Notes under the pieces: model-generated
What the model saw: the letters and a program-made list of their open reading frames with translations, nothing else
Told to the model about the DNA's origin: nothing
The model's database searches: none
Translations under genes and position numbers: made by a program
Origin: Vibrio atlanticus
Lineage (GTDB): Bacteria > Pseudomonadota > Gammaproteobacteria > Enterobacterales > Vibrionaceae
NCBI RefSeq assembly: GCF_024347315.1
Contig: NZ_AP025460.1
Coordinates: 62,001 to 126,000 of the forward strand
Reading direction: 5' to 3'
DNA length: 64,000 bases
Part shown: piece after piece, positions 8,376 to 18,132 of the stretch
How positions within the stretch are numbered: position 1 is the first letter of the stretch
How the letters are laid out: each line of letters begins with the position of its first letter

Positions 8376-9908
8376 ATGCAATGGATTATCGAACATCAGG
8401 CAACGCTTATTGCTGCTATTTCCGGCGCGCTCGTCAGCGGCGGTGTCGTGGGTTGGTGGATCAAACAGAAGTTCTCTTTTCAGCAGCGACTTCTTGAACA
8501 GCAATTAGAGTCCGACCGTTTGCTGCATGAGTCACAACAATCTCAGCTCAAATCCTCACTCGCAGAGGCGCAACAAGAGCTCAATGAGCTGGATGATGAT
8601 CGAGATAAAGCGGCATTTGAACTTAAGCAGGCCCATGGCAAGGTGATGGCTGCGATGGAGAAGCTGCGCTATTTTGAAGCCGTGAAGCAAGAGCGTCAGC
8701 AGTATGCCGATGATATCAATGTTCTTAAGGAGCATAAGTCTGAGTTGGAGGCTGAGCTTCGCGAGCAAGAAGCTAGGCACGACCAAGAAAACCTCGCCAA
8801 CAGTGAAAAACTGCAATTGTTAGAGCAAGCAGAATCTCGACTTAAGCAGCAGTTTGAACTGTTAGCGAATCAACTGTTTGAGAGCAAAACCGCTAAGGTC
8901 GATCAGCAGAACAAGCAGAGTCTTGAAGGTTTGTTATCACCGCTGAGAGAGCAGTTAGAAGGCTTTAAGAAGCAAGTGAACGACAGCTTCAGCCAAGAGG
9001 CCAAAGAGCGTCATACTTTGGTGCATGAGCTTAAAAATCTGCAACGCCTCAATGAAAGCATGACACGTGAAGCGGTGAACCTGACTCAAGCGCTAAAGGG
9101 CGATAACAAACAGCAGGGTAACTGGGGCGAGGTGGTACTGGCTCGTGTGTTGGCGGATTCTGGCTTACGAGAAGGCCATGAATATCAAACGCAGGTGAAC
9201 CTGCAAAACGATGCAGGCAAGCGTTATCAACCGGATGTGATTGTTCATCTGCCACAAGATAAGCAAGTGGTAGTCGATTCGAAAATGGCTTTGGTGGCGT
9301 TTGAGCGTTACTTCAATGCTGAAACTGATCAACAACGTGATGCTGCATTACGTGATCACTTGGCTTCATTGCGAGCGCATATTAAAGGCTTGAGCCAAAA
9401 GGATTATCATCAGCTCAAAGGCATACAGAGCCTTGATTATGTATTGATGTTTATTCCGGTAGAGCCTGCGTTTCAAGTCGCGATTCAAGCTGACCCTAGT
9501 TTGGTCAAAGACGCGATGGAACAAAACATTATATTGGTCAGCCCTACGACCTTGCTGGTGGCACTGCGTACCATTGATAACTTGTGGCGCAACGAAAGAC
9601 AGAACCAGAATGCACAAATCATTGCAGAGCGGGCGAGCAAACTTTACGACAAGCTGCGCTTGTTTGTGGATGATATGGAAGGTCTTGGCAGTTCACTTGA
9701 TAGAGCTAACCAAAGCTACCAAGGTGCCATGAATAAGCTGGTGACTGGTCGTGGTAACGTGATTCGTCAGGCCGAAAGCTTTAAGCAATTGGGTGTTGAG
9801 GTGAAGAAACCTATCTCGGTTGGCTTGGCGGAAATCGCTCAAAATGAGGCTTTTTCAGAAAATGCCTCCTTAGTAGAAAGACAACCCGCTGAGGATAAAG
9901 TAAACTAA
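8376..9908 (+). CDS. rmuC: DNA recombination protein RmuC
   Basis: RmuC limits inversions and short-repeat recombination in E. coli and has a nuclease-like fold. The 510-residue protein has one N-terminal membrane helix (~11-29), a long coiled coil (~35-215, rich in Q, E, L) and then the conserved RmuC domain (~225-470) with GNWGEVVLARVLADSGL, YQPDVIVHLPQDKQVVVDSKMAL (PD-D/ExK-like core) and VDDMEGLGSSLDRA. It lies just ahead of ubiE, the same neighbour as in E. coli and other gammaproteobacteria. Confidence 0.93.
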   Translation: MQWIIEHQATLIAAISGALVSGGVVGWWIKQKFSFQQRLLEQQLESDRLLHESQQSQLKSSLAEAQQELNELDDDRDKAAFELKQAHGKVMAAMEKLRYFEAVKQERQQYADDINVLKEHKSELEAELREQEARHDQENLANSEKLQLLEQAESRLKQQFELLANQLFESKTAKVDQQNKQSLEGLLSPLREQLEGFKKQVNDSFSQEAKERHTLVHELKNLQRLNESMTREAVNLTQALKGDNKQQGNWGEVVLARVLADSGLREGHEYQTQVNLQNDAGKRYQPDVIVHLPQDKQVVVDSKMALVAFERYFNAETDQQRDAALRDHLASLRAHIKGLSQKDYHQLKGIQSLDYVLMFIPVEPAFQVAIQADPSLVKDAMEQNIILVSPTTLLVALRTIDNLWRNERQNQNAQIIAERASKLYDKLRLFVDDMEGLGSSLDRANQSYQGAMNKLVTGRGNVIRQAESFKQLGVEVKKPISVGLAEIAQNEAFSENASLVERQPAEDKVN

Positions 9909-9958
9909 TCGGCCGCAGCGCCTCTAAAGAGAGAGTGTACTGTCGATGAGAACTTACC

Positions 9959-10753
9959 ATGGTAGATAACAGCATTATGGACACAAGCGTGCAGACAAAT
10001 TCAGCAGTAGAGTCAGAAACCACACACTTTGGTTTCGAAACAGTCGCGAAAGACCAAAAAGTCGCGAAAGTAGCAGAGGTATTTCACTCTGTAGCCGCTA
10101 AATACGACATCATGAATGACTTAATGTCGGGTGGTGTTCACCGCTTGTGGAAGCGATTCACGATTGATTGCAGTGGCGTTCGCCCGGGTCAACGTATCCT
10201 TGATCTTGGTGGTGGTACTGGCGACCTTACTGCGAAATTCTCGCGCATCGTTGGTGAAAAAGGCCACGTGGTTCTTGCTGATATCAACAACTCAATGCTG
10301 AATGTTGGCCGCGATAAACTGCGTGATAGCGGTATTGTTGGCAATGTACATTACGTTCAAGCCAATGCTGAAGAGCTGCCTTTCCCAGATAACTACTTCG
10401 ATTGCATTACCATCAGCTTCTGTCTGCGTAATGTTACCGACAAAGACCAAGCGCTGCGTTCAATGTACCGCGTACTTAAGCCGGGCGGTCGTCTGTTGGT
10501 TCTTGAGTTTTCTAAGCCAGTGCTTGAGCCACTATCAAAGGTTTACGATGCATACTCTTTCCACCTATTGCCAAAAATGGGTGAGCTGATTGCTAACGAT
10601 GCAGACAGCTACCGTTACCTTGCAGAATCTATCCGCATGCACCCTAACCAAGAGACTTTGGAAGGCATGATGCAGGAAGCGGGTTTCGAGAATACTAAAT
10701 ATTTCAACCTAACGGGCGGCATTGTTGCGCTGCACCGCGGTTACAAGTTCTAG
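9959..10753 (+). CDS. ubiE: Ubiquinone/menaquinone C-methyltransferase UbiE
   Basis: UbiE transfers a methyl group from SAM to the benzoquinol ring in ubiquinone synthesis and to demethylmenaquinol. SAM motif I is [15 protein letters not shown]; further family blocks are [43 protein letters not shown] and [18 protein letters not shown], and it ends [12 protein letters not shown] as in close relatives. The start is uncertain: ATG 9959 or ATG 9977, the latter agreeing better with relatives in length but with no clear ribosome site. First gene of the ubiE-ubiJ-ubiB set. Confidence 0.96.
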   Translation: MVDNSIMDTSVQTNSAVESETTHFGFETVAKDQKVAKVAEVFHSVAAKYDIMNDLMSGGVHRLWKRFTIDCSGVRPGQRILDLGGGTGDLTAKFSRIVGEKGHVVLADINNSMLNVGRDKLRDSGIVGNVHYVQANAEELPFPDNYFDCITISFCLRNVTDKDQALRSMYRVLKPGGRLLVLEFSKPVLEPLSKVYDAYSFHLLPKMGELIANDADSYRYLAESIRMHPNQETLEGMMQEAGFENTKYFNLTGGIVALHRGYKF

Positions 10754-10851
10754 TCGAACTTGGTAGCAGGCTCGTTGAGCGTGCTAAACAATAAGAATAA
10801 AGACAGAACGGATAGGTTAACGCTTATCCGTTTTCAAAGGTAAGGACAGTC

Positions 10852-11457
10852 ATGCCATTTGATCCATTGGTAACCGCGGTTATTGAAACCTCTTTAAATA
10901 CTTTCGTGAACGATGATCCAGCTTTGGTTCGTCGTTTGTCTCGTTTAAAGGGGCAGATCATTCAAGTTAATTTGAAAGAGTTGAATAAAACACTCACTTT
11001 CGTTTTCAGCCAACAAATTGATGTGTTGTCGGAATACGAAGGGCAGCCTGATTGCTACCTATCTTTGAATTTATCAGTGTTACCGGAACTGCGTGAGCAA
11101 TCGAACATCACCAAGCTGATCAAGCAAGATAAGCTGATCTTAGAGGGTGATATTCAACTGGCTCAGAAATTTGCTCAGCTAATGACAGACTGCAAGCCTG
11201 ACTTGGAAGAGTGGCTATCGCGCGTGACGGGCGATGTGGTTGCTCATACCTTGGTACAAGGCGTTAAGAATGTTGGCGGTCTTGTAGCTAAGCAAGCGAC
11301 TAAGCATCAAAACCATCTCGCTCAGGTATTAACTGAAGAGTGGAAAATTGCACCAGCGCCATTAGAAGTGGCACATTTTTGCGATCAGGTTGATGACGTA
11401 AAAAGCTCAGCTGCACGTCTTGAAGCTAAATTGAACGCTCTGTTGGAGAAAGCATGA
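10852..11457 (+). CDS. ubiJ: Ubiquinone biosynthesis accessory factor UbiJ
   Basis: A 201-residue SCP2-like lipid-binding protein. UbiJ helps hold the cytoplasmic complex of ubiquinone-ring enzymes and its lipid intermediates in E. coli and relatives. The N-terminal half shows the sterol-carrier-like fold (INVNLKEL-type strands, [41 protein letters not shown]), and the C-terminal tail is helical. It overlaps ubiB by four bases (ATGA), so the two are translationally coupled. Confidence 0.9.
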   Translation: MPFDPLVTAVIETSLNTFVNDDPALVRRLSRLKGQIIQVNLKELNKTLTFVFSQQIDVLSEYEGQPDCYLSLNLSVLPELREQSNITKLIKQDKLILEGDIQLAQKFAQLMTDCKPDLEEWLSRVTGDVVAHTLVQGVKNVGGLVAKQATKHQNHLAQVLTEEWKIAPAPLEVAHFCDQVDDVKSSAARLEAKLNALLEKA

Positions 11458-13088
11458 CCCCAACAGAACTGAAACGTCTTTATCATATTATCAAGGTACA
11501 GTTGGAATACGGCCTTGATGAATTGATGCCTGAGCACCAGTTGACTAAAGCCCCTTTACTGGCGCGAAAGTCACTGTTTTGGCTCAAGAATAAGCATCAA
11601 GATAAAGAATTAGGCCACCGCTTGCGTTTAGCGTTGCAAGAATTAGGGCCTGTTTGGATTAAGTTTGGTCAGATGATGTCAACGCGTCGCGACCTATTTC
11701 CTCCTCATATCGCTGATCAGCTAGCACTATTGCAAGACCAAGTGGCGCCATTTGATGGTCAATTGGCTAAGCGAGACATGGAAAAAGCGCTCGGTGGTAG
11801 CCTAGATAACTGGTTTACCGATTTTGATATCGAGCCATTGGCTTCTGCTTCTATCGCTCAGGTGCATACCGCAAAGCTCAAAGAGAGTGGTCGCGAGATT
11901 GTTCTGAAGGTTATTCGCCCTGATATTCGCCCGGTGATTGATGCAGATCTAAAACTGATGCACCGAATGGCGCGTATAGTCGCTAAGTCGCTTCCTGAAG
12001 CACGTCGTTTGAAACCGGTTGAAGTCGTTCACGAGTACGAAAAAACGTTACTTGATGAACTAGACCTGCGCCGCGAGGCGGCCAATGCCATTCAACTACG
12101 ACGTAATTTTGAAGGCAGTGAAGAGCTGTATGTTCCAGAGGTTATCCCTGATCTAAGCAGTGAAACCCTGATGGTGTCAGAGCGAATCTATGGTATTCAA
12201 GTATCCGATATTGAAACGCTAGAAGCCAACGGCACCAACATGAAATTGCTCGCGGAACGTGGCGTGACGGTATTCTTCACCCAAGTATTCCGAGACAGCT
12301 TTTTCCATGCAGACATGCACCCGGGCAACGTATTCGTTAACCCAGAGAATCCAGATAACCCTCAGTGGATTGGTTTGGATTGTGGCATTGTTGGTACGCT
12401 CAACAGCGAAGATAAGCGTTATTTAGCAGAGAACCTGCTGGCCTTCTTCAATCGAGATTACCGTAAGGTCGCAGAGCTGCACGTGGATTCGGGTTGGGTT
12501 CCACACGACACCAACGTCAACGATTTCGAGTTCGCGATTCGCATGGTGTGTGAGCCAATTTTTGCAAAACCACTTGGCGAGATCTCATTTGGCCATGTGT
12601 TGCTAAACTTATTTAATACAGCAAGACGTTTCAACATGGAGGTTCAACCTCAGTTGGTGCTTCTTCAGAAGACCTTGTTGTATGTCGAAGGCCTAGGCCG
12701 TCAGCTGTATCCGCAACTTGATTTGTGGGCAACGGCGAAGCCTTTCCTTGAAACCTGGATGATGAATCAGGTGGGGCCGCAAGCTGTGATTAACGCAGTA
12801 AAAGAGCGTGCGCCATTCTGGGCAGAAAAACTGCCAGAGCTGCCAGAGCTACTTTATGACAGCTTGCGCCAAGGTAAAGCGATGAACCACAGAATGGATC
12901 AGCTTTATCAAGGTTACCGAGATAGTAAGCGTCAGCAAGCAACAGGAAAGTTTTTGTTTGGCGTTGGAGCTACTTTAGTCGTATGCTCCGCAATATTAGT
13001 TTCAAGCCCTTATGAGCAGCTATCTATGGGCTGTGGCATCGCAGGTGTCACATTTTGGTTGCTTAGTTGGCGAGCTTACCGTCGTTAG
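11454..13088 (+). CDS. ubiB: Ubiquinone biosynthesis protein UbiB (atypical protein-kinase-like ATPase)
   Basis: UbiB is a membrane-anchored ATPase of the ABC1/ADCK family needed for ubiquinone synthesis. The family KxGQ motif appears as [23 protein letters not shown], and the alanine-rich nucleotide loop as [15 protein letters not shown]. The catalytic region reads [13 protein letters not shown] and [10 protein letters not shown]. Two C-terminal hydrophobic helices (~500-540) anchor it. Length 544 residues is normal. Its start overlaps the end of ubiJ. tatA follows after 54 bp, the same ubiB-tatA link seen in E. coli. Confidence 0.96.
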   Translation: MTPTELKRLYHIIKVQLEYGLDELMPEHQLTKAPLLARKSLFWLKNKHQDKELGHRLRLALQELGPVWIKFGQMMSTRRDLFPPHIADQLALLQDQVAPFDGQLAKRDMEKALGGSLDNWFTDFDIEPLASASIAQVHTAKLKESGREIVLKVIRPDIRPVIDADLKLMHRMARIVAKSLPEARRLKPVEVVHEYEKTLLDELDLRREAANAIQLRRNFEGSEELYVPEVIPDLSSETLMVSERIYGIQVSDIETLEANGTNMKLLAERGVTVFFTQVFRDSFFHADMHPGNVFVNPENPDNPQWIGLDCGIVGTLNSEDKRYLAENLLAFFNRDYRKVAELHVDSGWVPHDTNVNDFEFAIRMVCEPIFAKPLGEISFGHVLLNLFNTARRFNMEVQPQLVLLQKTLLYVEGLGRQLYPQLDLWATAKPFLETWMMNQVGPQAVINAVKERAPFWAEKLPELPELLYDSLRQGKAMNHRMDQLYQGYRDSKRQQATGKFLFGVGATLVVCSAILVSSPYEQLSMGCGIAGVTFWLLSWRAYRR

Positions 13089-13142
13089 ACAGTAGACTCT
13101 CTTAATATTTTTTATGTGTAGACAGACCCGAGGACAATGACA

Positions 13143-13397
13143 ATGGGTGGTATCAGTATTTGGCAACTTCTAATCATTGCTGTAATTGTAATTTTACTTT
13201 TCGGAACAAAGAAACTGCGCGGTATGGGTGGTGACTTAGGTTCAGCTGTGAAAGGCTTCAAAAAAGCGATGAGCGATGAAGACAAGCCTGCAGATAAGAA
13301 AGATGCAGACTTCGAACCAAAGAATATTGAACAGCAGAAGACAGAAGCTAGCGCTGAAACAACTGCTGAAACAAAGAAAGACAAAGAGCAGGCGTAA
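13143..13397 (+). CDS. tatA: Sec-independent translocase subunit TatA
   Basis: TatA oligomerises to form the passage for folded proteins carrying twin-arginine signals. The protein has one N-terminal membrane helix ([22 protein letters not shown]), the hinge and amphipathic helix [17 protein letters not shown], and a charged, disordered tail. Two ATGs lie six bases apart; AGGA at 13131-13134 is eight bases before the second (13143) but too near the first (13137), and relatives also begin MGGISIWQ. Followed at once by tatB. Confidence 0.94.
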   Translation: MGGISIWQLLIIAVIVILLFGTKKLRGMGGDLGSAVKGFKKAMSDEDKPADKKDADFEPKNIEQQKTEASAETTAETKKDKEQA

Positions 13398-13400
13398 ATC

Positions 13401-13808
13401 GTGTTTGATATCGGTTTTTGGGAACTGGTATTAATATCTGTCGTTGGGTTAGTGGTTTTAGGACCTGAGCGTTTGCCCGTGGCGATTCGTAGTATTTCCA
13501 AGTTTGTTGGACAAGCGAAAAGCATGGCAAACAGTGTGAAAGATGAACTTTCTCACGAGCTTAAGGTGCAAGAGCTGCAAGAAAACCTACGCAAGGCGGA
13601 AAAAATGGGTATGGAAGATTTATCTCCAGACCTAAAAGCGTCAGTCGATGAACTCAAGCAGGCCGCTGCTCAAGTTCAACGTCCGTACGCTAAGCCTGAG
13701 TCTGATAAGCCAAGTGAGACTGAACCTAGTGTCACGGAAACTGTGGAATCTGAAACCATTCAGGTCAACAGCGAAGCTTCAGCACCGTCAGATAAGAAAG
13801 CCGAATAG
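13401..13808 (+). CDS. tatB: Sec-independent translocase subunit TatB
   Basis: TatB works with TatC in binding twin-arginine signal peptides. It has the family start [26 protein letters not shown], with the E-8-type glutamate and the conserved G-P-E-R-L-P hinge, then the amphipathic helix [24 protein letters not shown] and an acidic, proline- and serine-rich tail. The start is GTG 13401, three bases after the tatA stop. The 3' tail ends in a region of 16-bp tandem repeats before tatC. Confidence 0.94.
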   Translation: MFDIGFWELVLISVVGLVVLGPERLPVAIRSISKFVGQAKSMANSVKDELSHELKVQELQENLRKAEKMGMEDLSPDLKASVDELKQAAAQVQRPYAKPESDKPSETEPSVTETVESETIQVNSEASAPSDKKAE

Positions 13809-13820
13809 TCTCGCAAGGAG

Positions 13821-13905
13821 GAGTCGCCAGATGCTTGAGTCGCTAGATGTTTAAATCGATAGCTATTCAAGTAGATAACTATTCAAGTGGATACCAATTC
13901 AACTG
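13821..13905. repeat. 16-bp degenerate tandem repeats between tatB and tatC
   Basis: Two units GAGTCGC(C/T)AGATG(C/T)TT at 13821-13836 and 13837-13852, then three units of the type GATAnC(T/A)ATTCAA(G/C)T(A/G) at 13858-13873, 13874-13889 and 13890-13905. Both families have a 16-bp period. The array makes up over half of the tatB-tatC gap. Confidence 0.8.
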
Positions 13906-13956
13906 GATAGATAGGTGCGCGGCTCCTTTTCGATCTTCCTGTTTAAGAGGTTTGAC

Positions 13957-14712
13957 ATGTCTTCGACTGAGCAGACACAGCCTTTAATTAGCCATCTTCT
14001 AGAATTACGTAATCGCCTACTACGCGCGATTGTCGCTGTTCTAGTGATATTTGTCGGGCTAATTTATTTTGCTAATGATATTTATGAATTCGTATCAGCA
14101 CCTTTGGTAGATCGTCTGCCTGAAGGGGCGACGATGATCGCAACGGATGTTGCATCGCCATTTTTTACACCACTAAAATTAACCTTAATCGCGTCTATTT
14201 TTGTCGCGGTGCCGTTTATTTTGTATCAGGTGTGGGCCTTTGTTGCTCCGGGTTTGTACAAGCATGAAAAACGCTTGATCATGCCGCTATTGGCTTCAAG
14301 TTCTTTGCTGTTTTACTGTGGTGTGGCGTTTGCTTACTTCGTAGTATTCCCATTGGTATTTAGTTTCTTCACGGCTATTTCCTTAGGGCAGGTAGAGTTC
14401 GCGACAGACATATCAAGTTATCTCGATTTTGTACTCGCGCTGTTCTTTGCTTTTGGTATTGCCTTTGAAGTACCAGTAGCGATTATCTTGTTATGTTGGA
14501 CGGGGGCGACAACGCCTAAGGCTCTGTCTGAAAAGCGTCCGTACATTGTTGTCGGTGCTTTTATCGTCGGTATGATGCTGACACCTCCCGATATGATCTC
14601 GCAGACACTGTTGGCGATTCCAATGTGTATTCTGTTTGAGATTGGTCTGTTCTTCGCGCGTTTCTATGTGCGTAAGCCAGATGCGGATGAAGAGGAAGAA
14701 GCTGAGTCTTGA
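13957..14712 (+). CDS. tatC: Sec-independent translocase subunit TatC
   Basis: TatC is the six-helix membrane receptor for twin-arginine signal peptides. Conserved blocks are [13 protein letters not shown] near the N-terminus, [21 protein letters not shown] (with the signal-contacting E), FGIAFEVPV and a C-terminal [19 protein letters not shown]. Product 251 residues, ending in an acidic tail. ATG 13957 is chosen because AAGAGGT precedes it and relatives start MSSTEQ-like; an in-frame upstream extension is poorly conserved-looking. The tandem repeats upstream separate it from tatB by about 150 bp. Confidence 0.95.
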   Translation: MSSTEQTQPLISHLLELRNRLLRAIVAVLVIFVGLIYFANDIYEFVSAPLVDRLPEGATMIATDVASPFFTPLKLTLIASIFVAVPFILYQVWAFVAPGLYKHEKRLIMPLLASSSLLFYCGVAFAYFVVFPLVFSFFTAISLGQVEFATDISSYLDFVLALFFAFGIAFEVPVAIILLCWTGATTPKALSEKRPYIVVGAFIVGMMLTPPDMISQTLLAIPMCILFEIGLFFARFYVRKPDADEEEEAES

Positions 14713-14763
14713 TTCTGCTGTAAGAGTATAATTGCTAGAGTCCTTCAGCAAAAATAACACAAT

Positions 14764-14790
14764 AAAAAAGCGGCCCGAGGCCGCTTTTTT
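14764..14790. terminator. Bidirectional terminator between tatC and tatD
   Basis: AAAAAAGCGGCC and GGCCGCTTTTTT pair perfectly around a three-base loop, between convergent genes. Confidence 0.92.
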
Positions 14791-14903
14791 ATTGTGTCTG
14801 TTTATCGAATGTCGATTATACCATCGTCATAAATAACGGGTTACGCTCACTTGTTTTAAAGCTCGATCACTGCGTTATTTCTGATGACTTACTGTAATTG
14901 ATA

Positions 14904-15665
14904 TTATAAACCAAACAGTAATTTAGCGTTGCTGGTCGTTATACTGTCGACTTCTTCAAGGCTAATTCCACGCAATTCAGCGATGCGTTTTGCTACCAAC
15001 TCCGTGTAGGCTGGCTCATTACGTTTACCGCGATTCGGTGTTGGTGCCAAGTATGGGCAATCTGTCTCTAGAATGACGTAATTCATATCAAGATGTGGAA
15101 TCACCTTGTCCATTCCTGAGTTCTTAAAGGTCGATACACCGCCTAAACCTAAGTGAAAGCCTAGCTCGTTGATTGCTTGGGCCTCCTCTAAGCTGCTGCC
15201 AAAGCAGTGGAATACGCCACGTAAGCTGCCGTCTTGTTCTTTACGAAGTAAGGCAAGTGTCTCTTCAATAGAATCACGCGTGTGGATCACGACAGGTAGG
15301 TCTAGATCTTTTGCCCACTGCAGTTGAGTCACGAAAGCCATCTCTTGTTCAGCCTTGAAGGTTTTATCCCAGTACAAGTCGATACCAATCTCACCCACGG
15401 CGATAAAGTCATGTTTATCAAACCAAGCTCGAATGGTTTTGAGGGTTTGCTCGATATTCGCATCCACATAACAAGGGTGTAAGCCCATCATTGAACGACA
15501 CACATCAGGAAACTGAGCTTCCGTCGCTAACATTGGTTCGATAGAATCTAAATCGATGTTCGGCAATAGAATGGTATCAATACCTTGAGCCAATGCGCGC
15601 TGCACGACTTGTTCACGGTCTTCATCGAATTCGCTCGCGTAAATATGAGCATGGGTGTCGATCAT
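14904..15665 (-). CDS. tatD: TatD-family metal-dependent hydrolase/DNase
   Basis: A 253-residue TIM-barrel hydrolase. Metal ligands are visible in order: DTHAH near residue 3, GEIGIDLYWD, VVIHTRD, GVFHCFGSS and LETDCPYLAPTPNRGKRNEP. TatD enzymes act as 3'-5' exonucleases on damaged DNA. It faces tatABC from the opposite strand, so it is near, but not in, the tat operon, unlike E. coli. The gene could also be one of the paralogous YcfH/YjjV types; position favours tatD. Confidence 0.88.
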   Translation of the reverse strand: MIDTHAHIYASEFDEDREQVVQRALAQGIDTILLPNIDLDSIEPMLATEAQFPDVCRSMMGLHPCYVDANIEQTLKTIRAWFDKHDFIAVGEIGIDLYWDKTFKAEQEMAFVTQLQWAKDLDLPVVIHTRDSIEETLALLRKEQDGSLRGVFHCFGSSLEEAQAINELGFHLGLGGVSTFKNSGMDKVIPHLDMNYVILETDCPYLAPTPNRGKRNEPAYTELVAKRIAELRGISLEEVDSITTSNAKLLFGL

Positions 15666-15822
15666 TATTTTGTCCTGAAAGCAGTCTTTACTGAGTTGTC
15701 ATGAGTATACGGCAGTGTGAGGAGAAGGTCATTTTTTGCCATTTATCCCTGTTTTTGAGTGGGTTTTATATTTTACTGCTAGCGTCCTGAGCCATCAGTG
15801 ATATGCTTTTGCCTGTATTTAG

Positions 15823-16917
<1,095 letters not shown>

Positions 16918-16998
16918 CAACTTAACGTTAACTTAAGTGGTATTCAGTAAAAGGGTTGGCCATTGTGTCAGCCCTTTCGCTTATGAGGATGGAAGAAG

Positions 16999-17439
16999 AT
17001 GTCAGTCATAGTACGTGAAGGTTCACTGGAAGAGGTTGTGTCTGTTGTCGAGCAGATCTCTGAGTTTGCTAGAAAAGAGAGTGTCGCTTCACTGGCAGCT
17101 CGGCTTGAAGGGAAAAAGAGTCTGATCTTAGTGGCTGAAGAGGCGAACGTGTTACTCGGCTTTAAAATTGGTTATGAGCTTAACTCAAATACTTTCTATA
17201 GTTGGTTTGGTGGTGTGTCACCGCTTGCAAGAAATAAGGGGGTCGCACAGGCTCAATTAGATGTTCAGGAGCAGTGGGCACAAGAGCGGGGTTATGAGCA
17301 GCTGAAAGTAAAATCTCGTAACCAGTTTCCTGCGATGCTGTGTTTACTATTGAAAAATGGATATCGAATAGAAAAACTGGAAGAAAAAGAAGAGATTAAT
17401 GAAAATCGAATCCATTTCGTGAAGCAATTATCAGCTTAG
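16999..17439 (+). CDS. GNAT-family N-acetyltransferase
   Basis: A 146-residue acetyltransferase-fold protein. The acetyl-CoA loop region reads WFGGVSPLARNKGVAQAQLDVQEQWAQERGY, a relaxed form of the R/Q-x-x-G-x-G/A motif, followed by KVKSRNQFPAMLCLLLKNGYRI. Substrate unknown. ATG 16999 follows GAGGATGGAAG. It follows hemB after 81 bp on the same strand and immediately precedes ryhB. Confidence 0.8.
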   Translation: MSVIVREGSLEEVVSVVEQISEFARKESVASLAARLEGKKSLILVAEEANVLLGFKIGYELNSNTFYSWFGGVSPLARNKGVAQAQLDVQEQWAQERGYEQLKVKSRNQFPAMLCLLLKNGYRIEKLEEKEEINENRIHFVKQLSA

Positions 17440-17483
17440 TGATTTGCTTTATCGGGGGGATAAATCATTTAAAATGAATTTAA

Positions 17484-17498
17484 TGAGATTTATTATCA
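17484..17498. promoter_or_regulatory. Upstream Fur box of ryhB
   Basis: TGAGATTTATTATCA matches TGATAATnATTATCA at 12 of 14 informative positions. It lies about 20 bp upstream of the second box, giving a tandem Fur-binding region over the ryhB promoter. Confidence 0.7.
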
Positions 17499-17506
17499 TT
17501 TAGTTG

Positions 17507-17534
17507 TTGACTATTAAATGAGAATCATTATTAT
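17507..17534 (+). promoter_or_regulatory. ryhB promoter overlapped by a Fur box
   Basis: TTGACT (17507-17512) and TATTAT (17529-17534) are spaced 16 bp apart, a good sigma-70 promoter. Fur box TGAGAATCATTATTA (17519-17533; 12 of 14 match) covers the -10 region, so iron-loaded Fur should block transcription. Confidence 0.75.
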
Positions 17535-17540
17535 TAACTC

Positions 17541-17761
17541 TGTCTTAGGGAATGAGGAAATGTTCACAAGGATGTTAAGTACTCAAGTATCAACTTGGTT
17601 ACCCAACAGAATTCTCGCGAACTTGTACTAAGTTCTTTTTGACACGACATTGCTCACATTGCTTCCAGTGTAATTTATAGCTTTTAGGTAAAGCTGTGGT
17701 ATTCAATTTGAATGGCTTTACCAGTTTTTGCTAGGCGACATCTTCGGGTGTCGCTTTTTTT
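17541..17761 (+). ncRNA. ryhB: RyhB iron-starvation small RNA
   Basis: The conserved pairing core CACGACATTGCTCACATTGC followed by TTCCAGT (about 17643-17669) is nearly identical to E. coli RyhB. A second hairpin, GGTAAAGC/GCTTTACC (17687-17722), and a terminator, GCGACA...TGTCGC plus seven T residues (17735-17761), complete the RNA. The start is inferred from the promoter; the total of ~220 nt agrees with the longer vibrio RyhB rather than the 90-nt E. coli form. RyhB acts with Hfq to repress mRNAs of iron-using proteins when iron is scarce. Confidence 0.93.
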
Positions 17762-17830
17762 ATACCTCCAATTCAACAATATGCATATTTAGTGGCACGT
17801 TTTTTTATGAATAAAACGCCATCAGCATTC

Positions 17831-17981
17831 TTTTCCACAATGCAGGATCGTAAAAAGATCGTTGATCATCTGCTCGATCTGTAAAATTATTCTTTGTTTT
17901 CAGTGTGTTGTTAGTGTTTTTTGATTTGTTAACCTTACTTCTCAACAGGGTGGATAAATAATATAAACAGAGTTATCCACA
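17831..17981. promoter_or_regulatory. DnaA-box and GATC cluster upstream of polA
   Basis: A perfect DnaA box TTATCCACA (17973-17981), a near-consensus box TTATCCACC on the minus strand (17949-17957) and a weaker TTTTCCACA (17831-17839) flank an AT-rich stretch. Four GATC sites occur within 34 bp (17846, 17857, 17864, 17876). This resembles DnaA-binding and SeqA-type control regions, but the density is below that of a replication origin. The rest of the 17762-18132 stretch shows nothing further except a possible 25-codon ORF (17807-17884) without a ribosome site. Confidence 0.5.
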
Positions 17982-18132
17982 GAACGCTTGCGTCTAAGAA
18001 CAAAAAATAACAACAAATCGATTATAACGAATACAACCGAGTGAACGGATACAGATCGACAACATGGAATCCAACCAACAGACGTGGCATTCTTAACAGA
18101 TAATTTCTGTACTTACTGGATTCACAAATATT

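Noticed and set aside
10807..10834. Hairpin AACGGATA/TATCCGTTTT between ubiE and ubiJ
   Set aside because: Weak stem and short T run inside a likely operon; it could be an attenuator but is not strong enough to list.
13112..13525. Long minus-strand ORF opposite tatA and tatB
   Set aside because: It is the complement of two certain genes and shows no protein-family signal.
16949..16975. Hairpin AAAGGGTTGGC/GTCAGCCCTTT after hemB
   Set aside because: The stem is good but no T run follows, so it is not called a terminator.
17762..18132. A replication origin before polA
   Set aside because: Only three DnaA boxes and no clear row of AT-rich 13-mers; the neighbours of the vibrio chromosome I origin (mnmG/gidA, mioC, dnaA) are absent.
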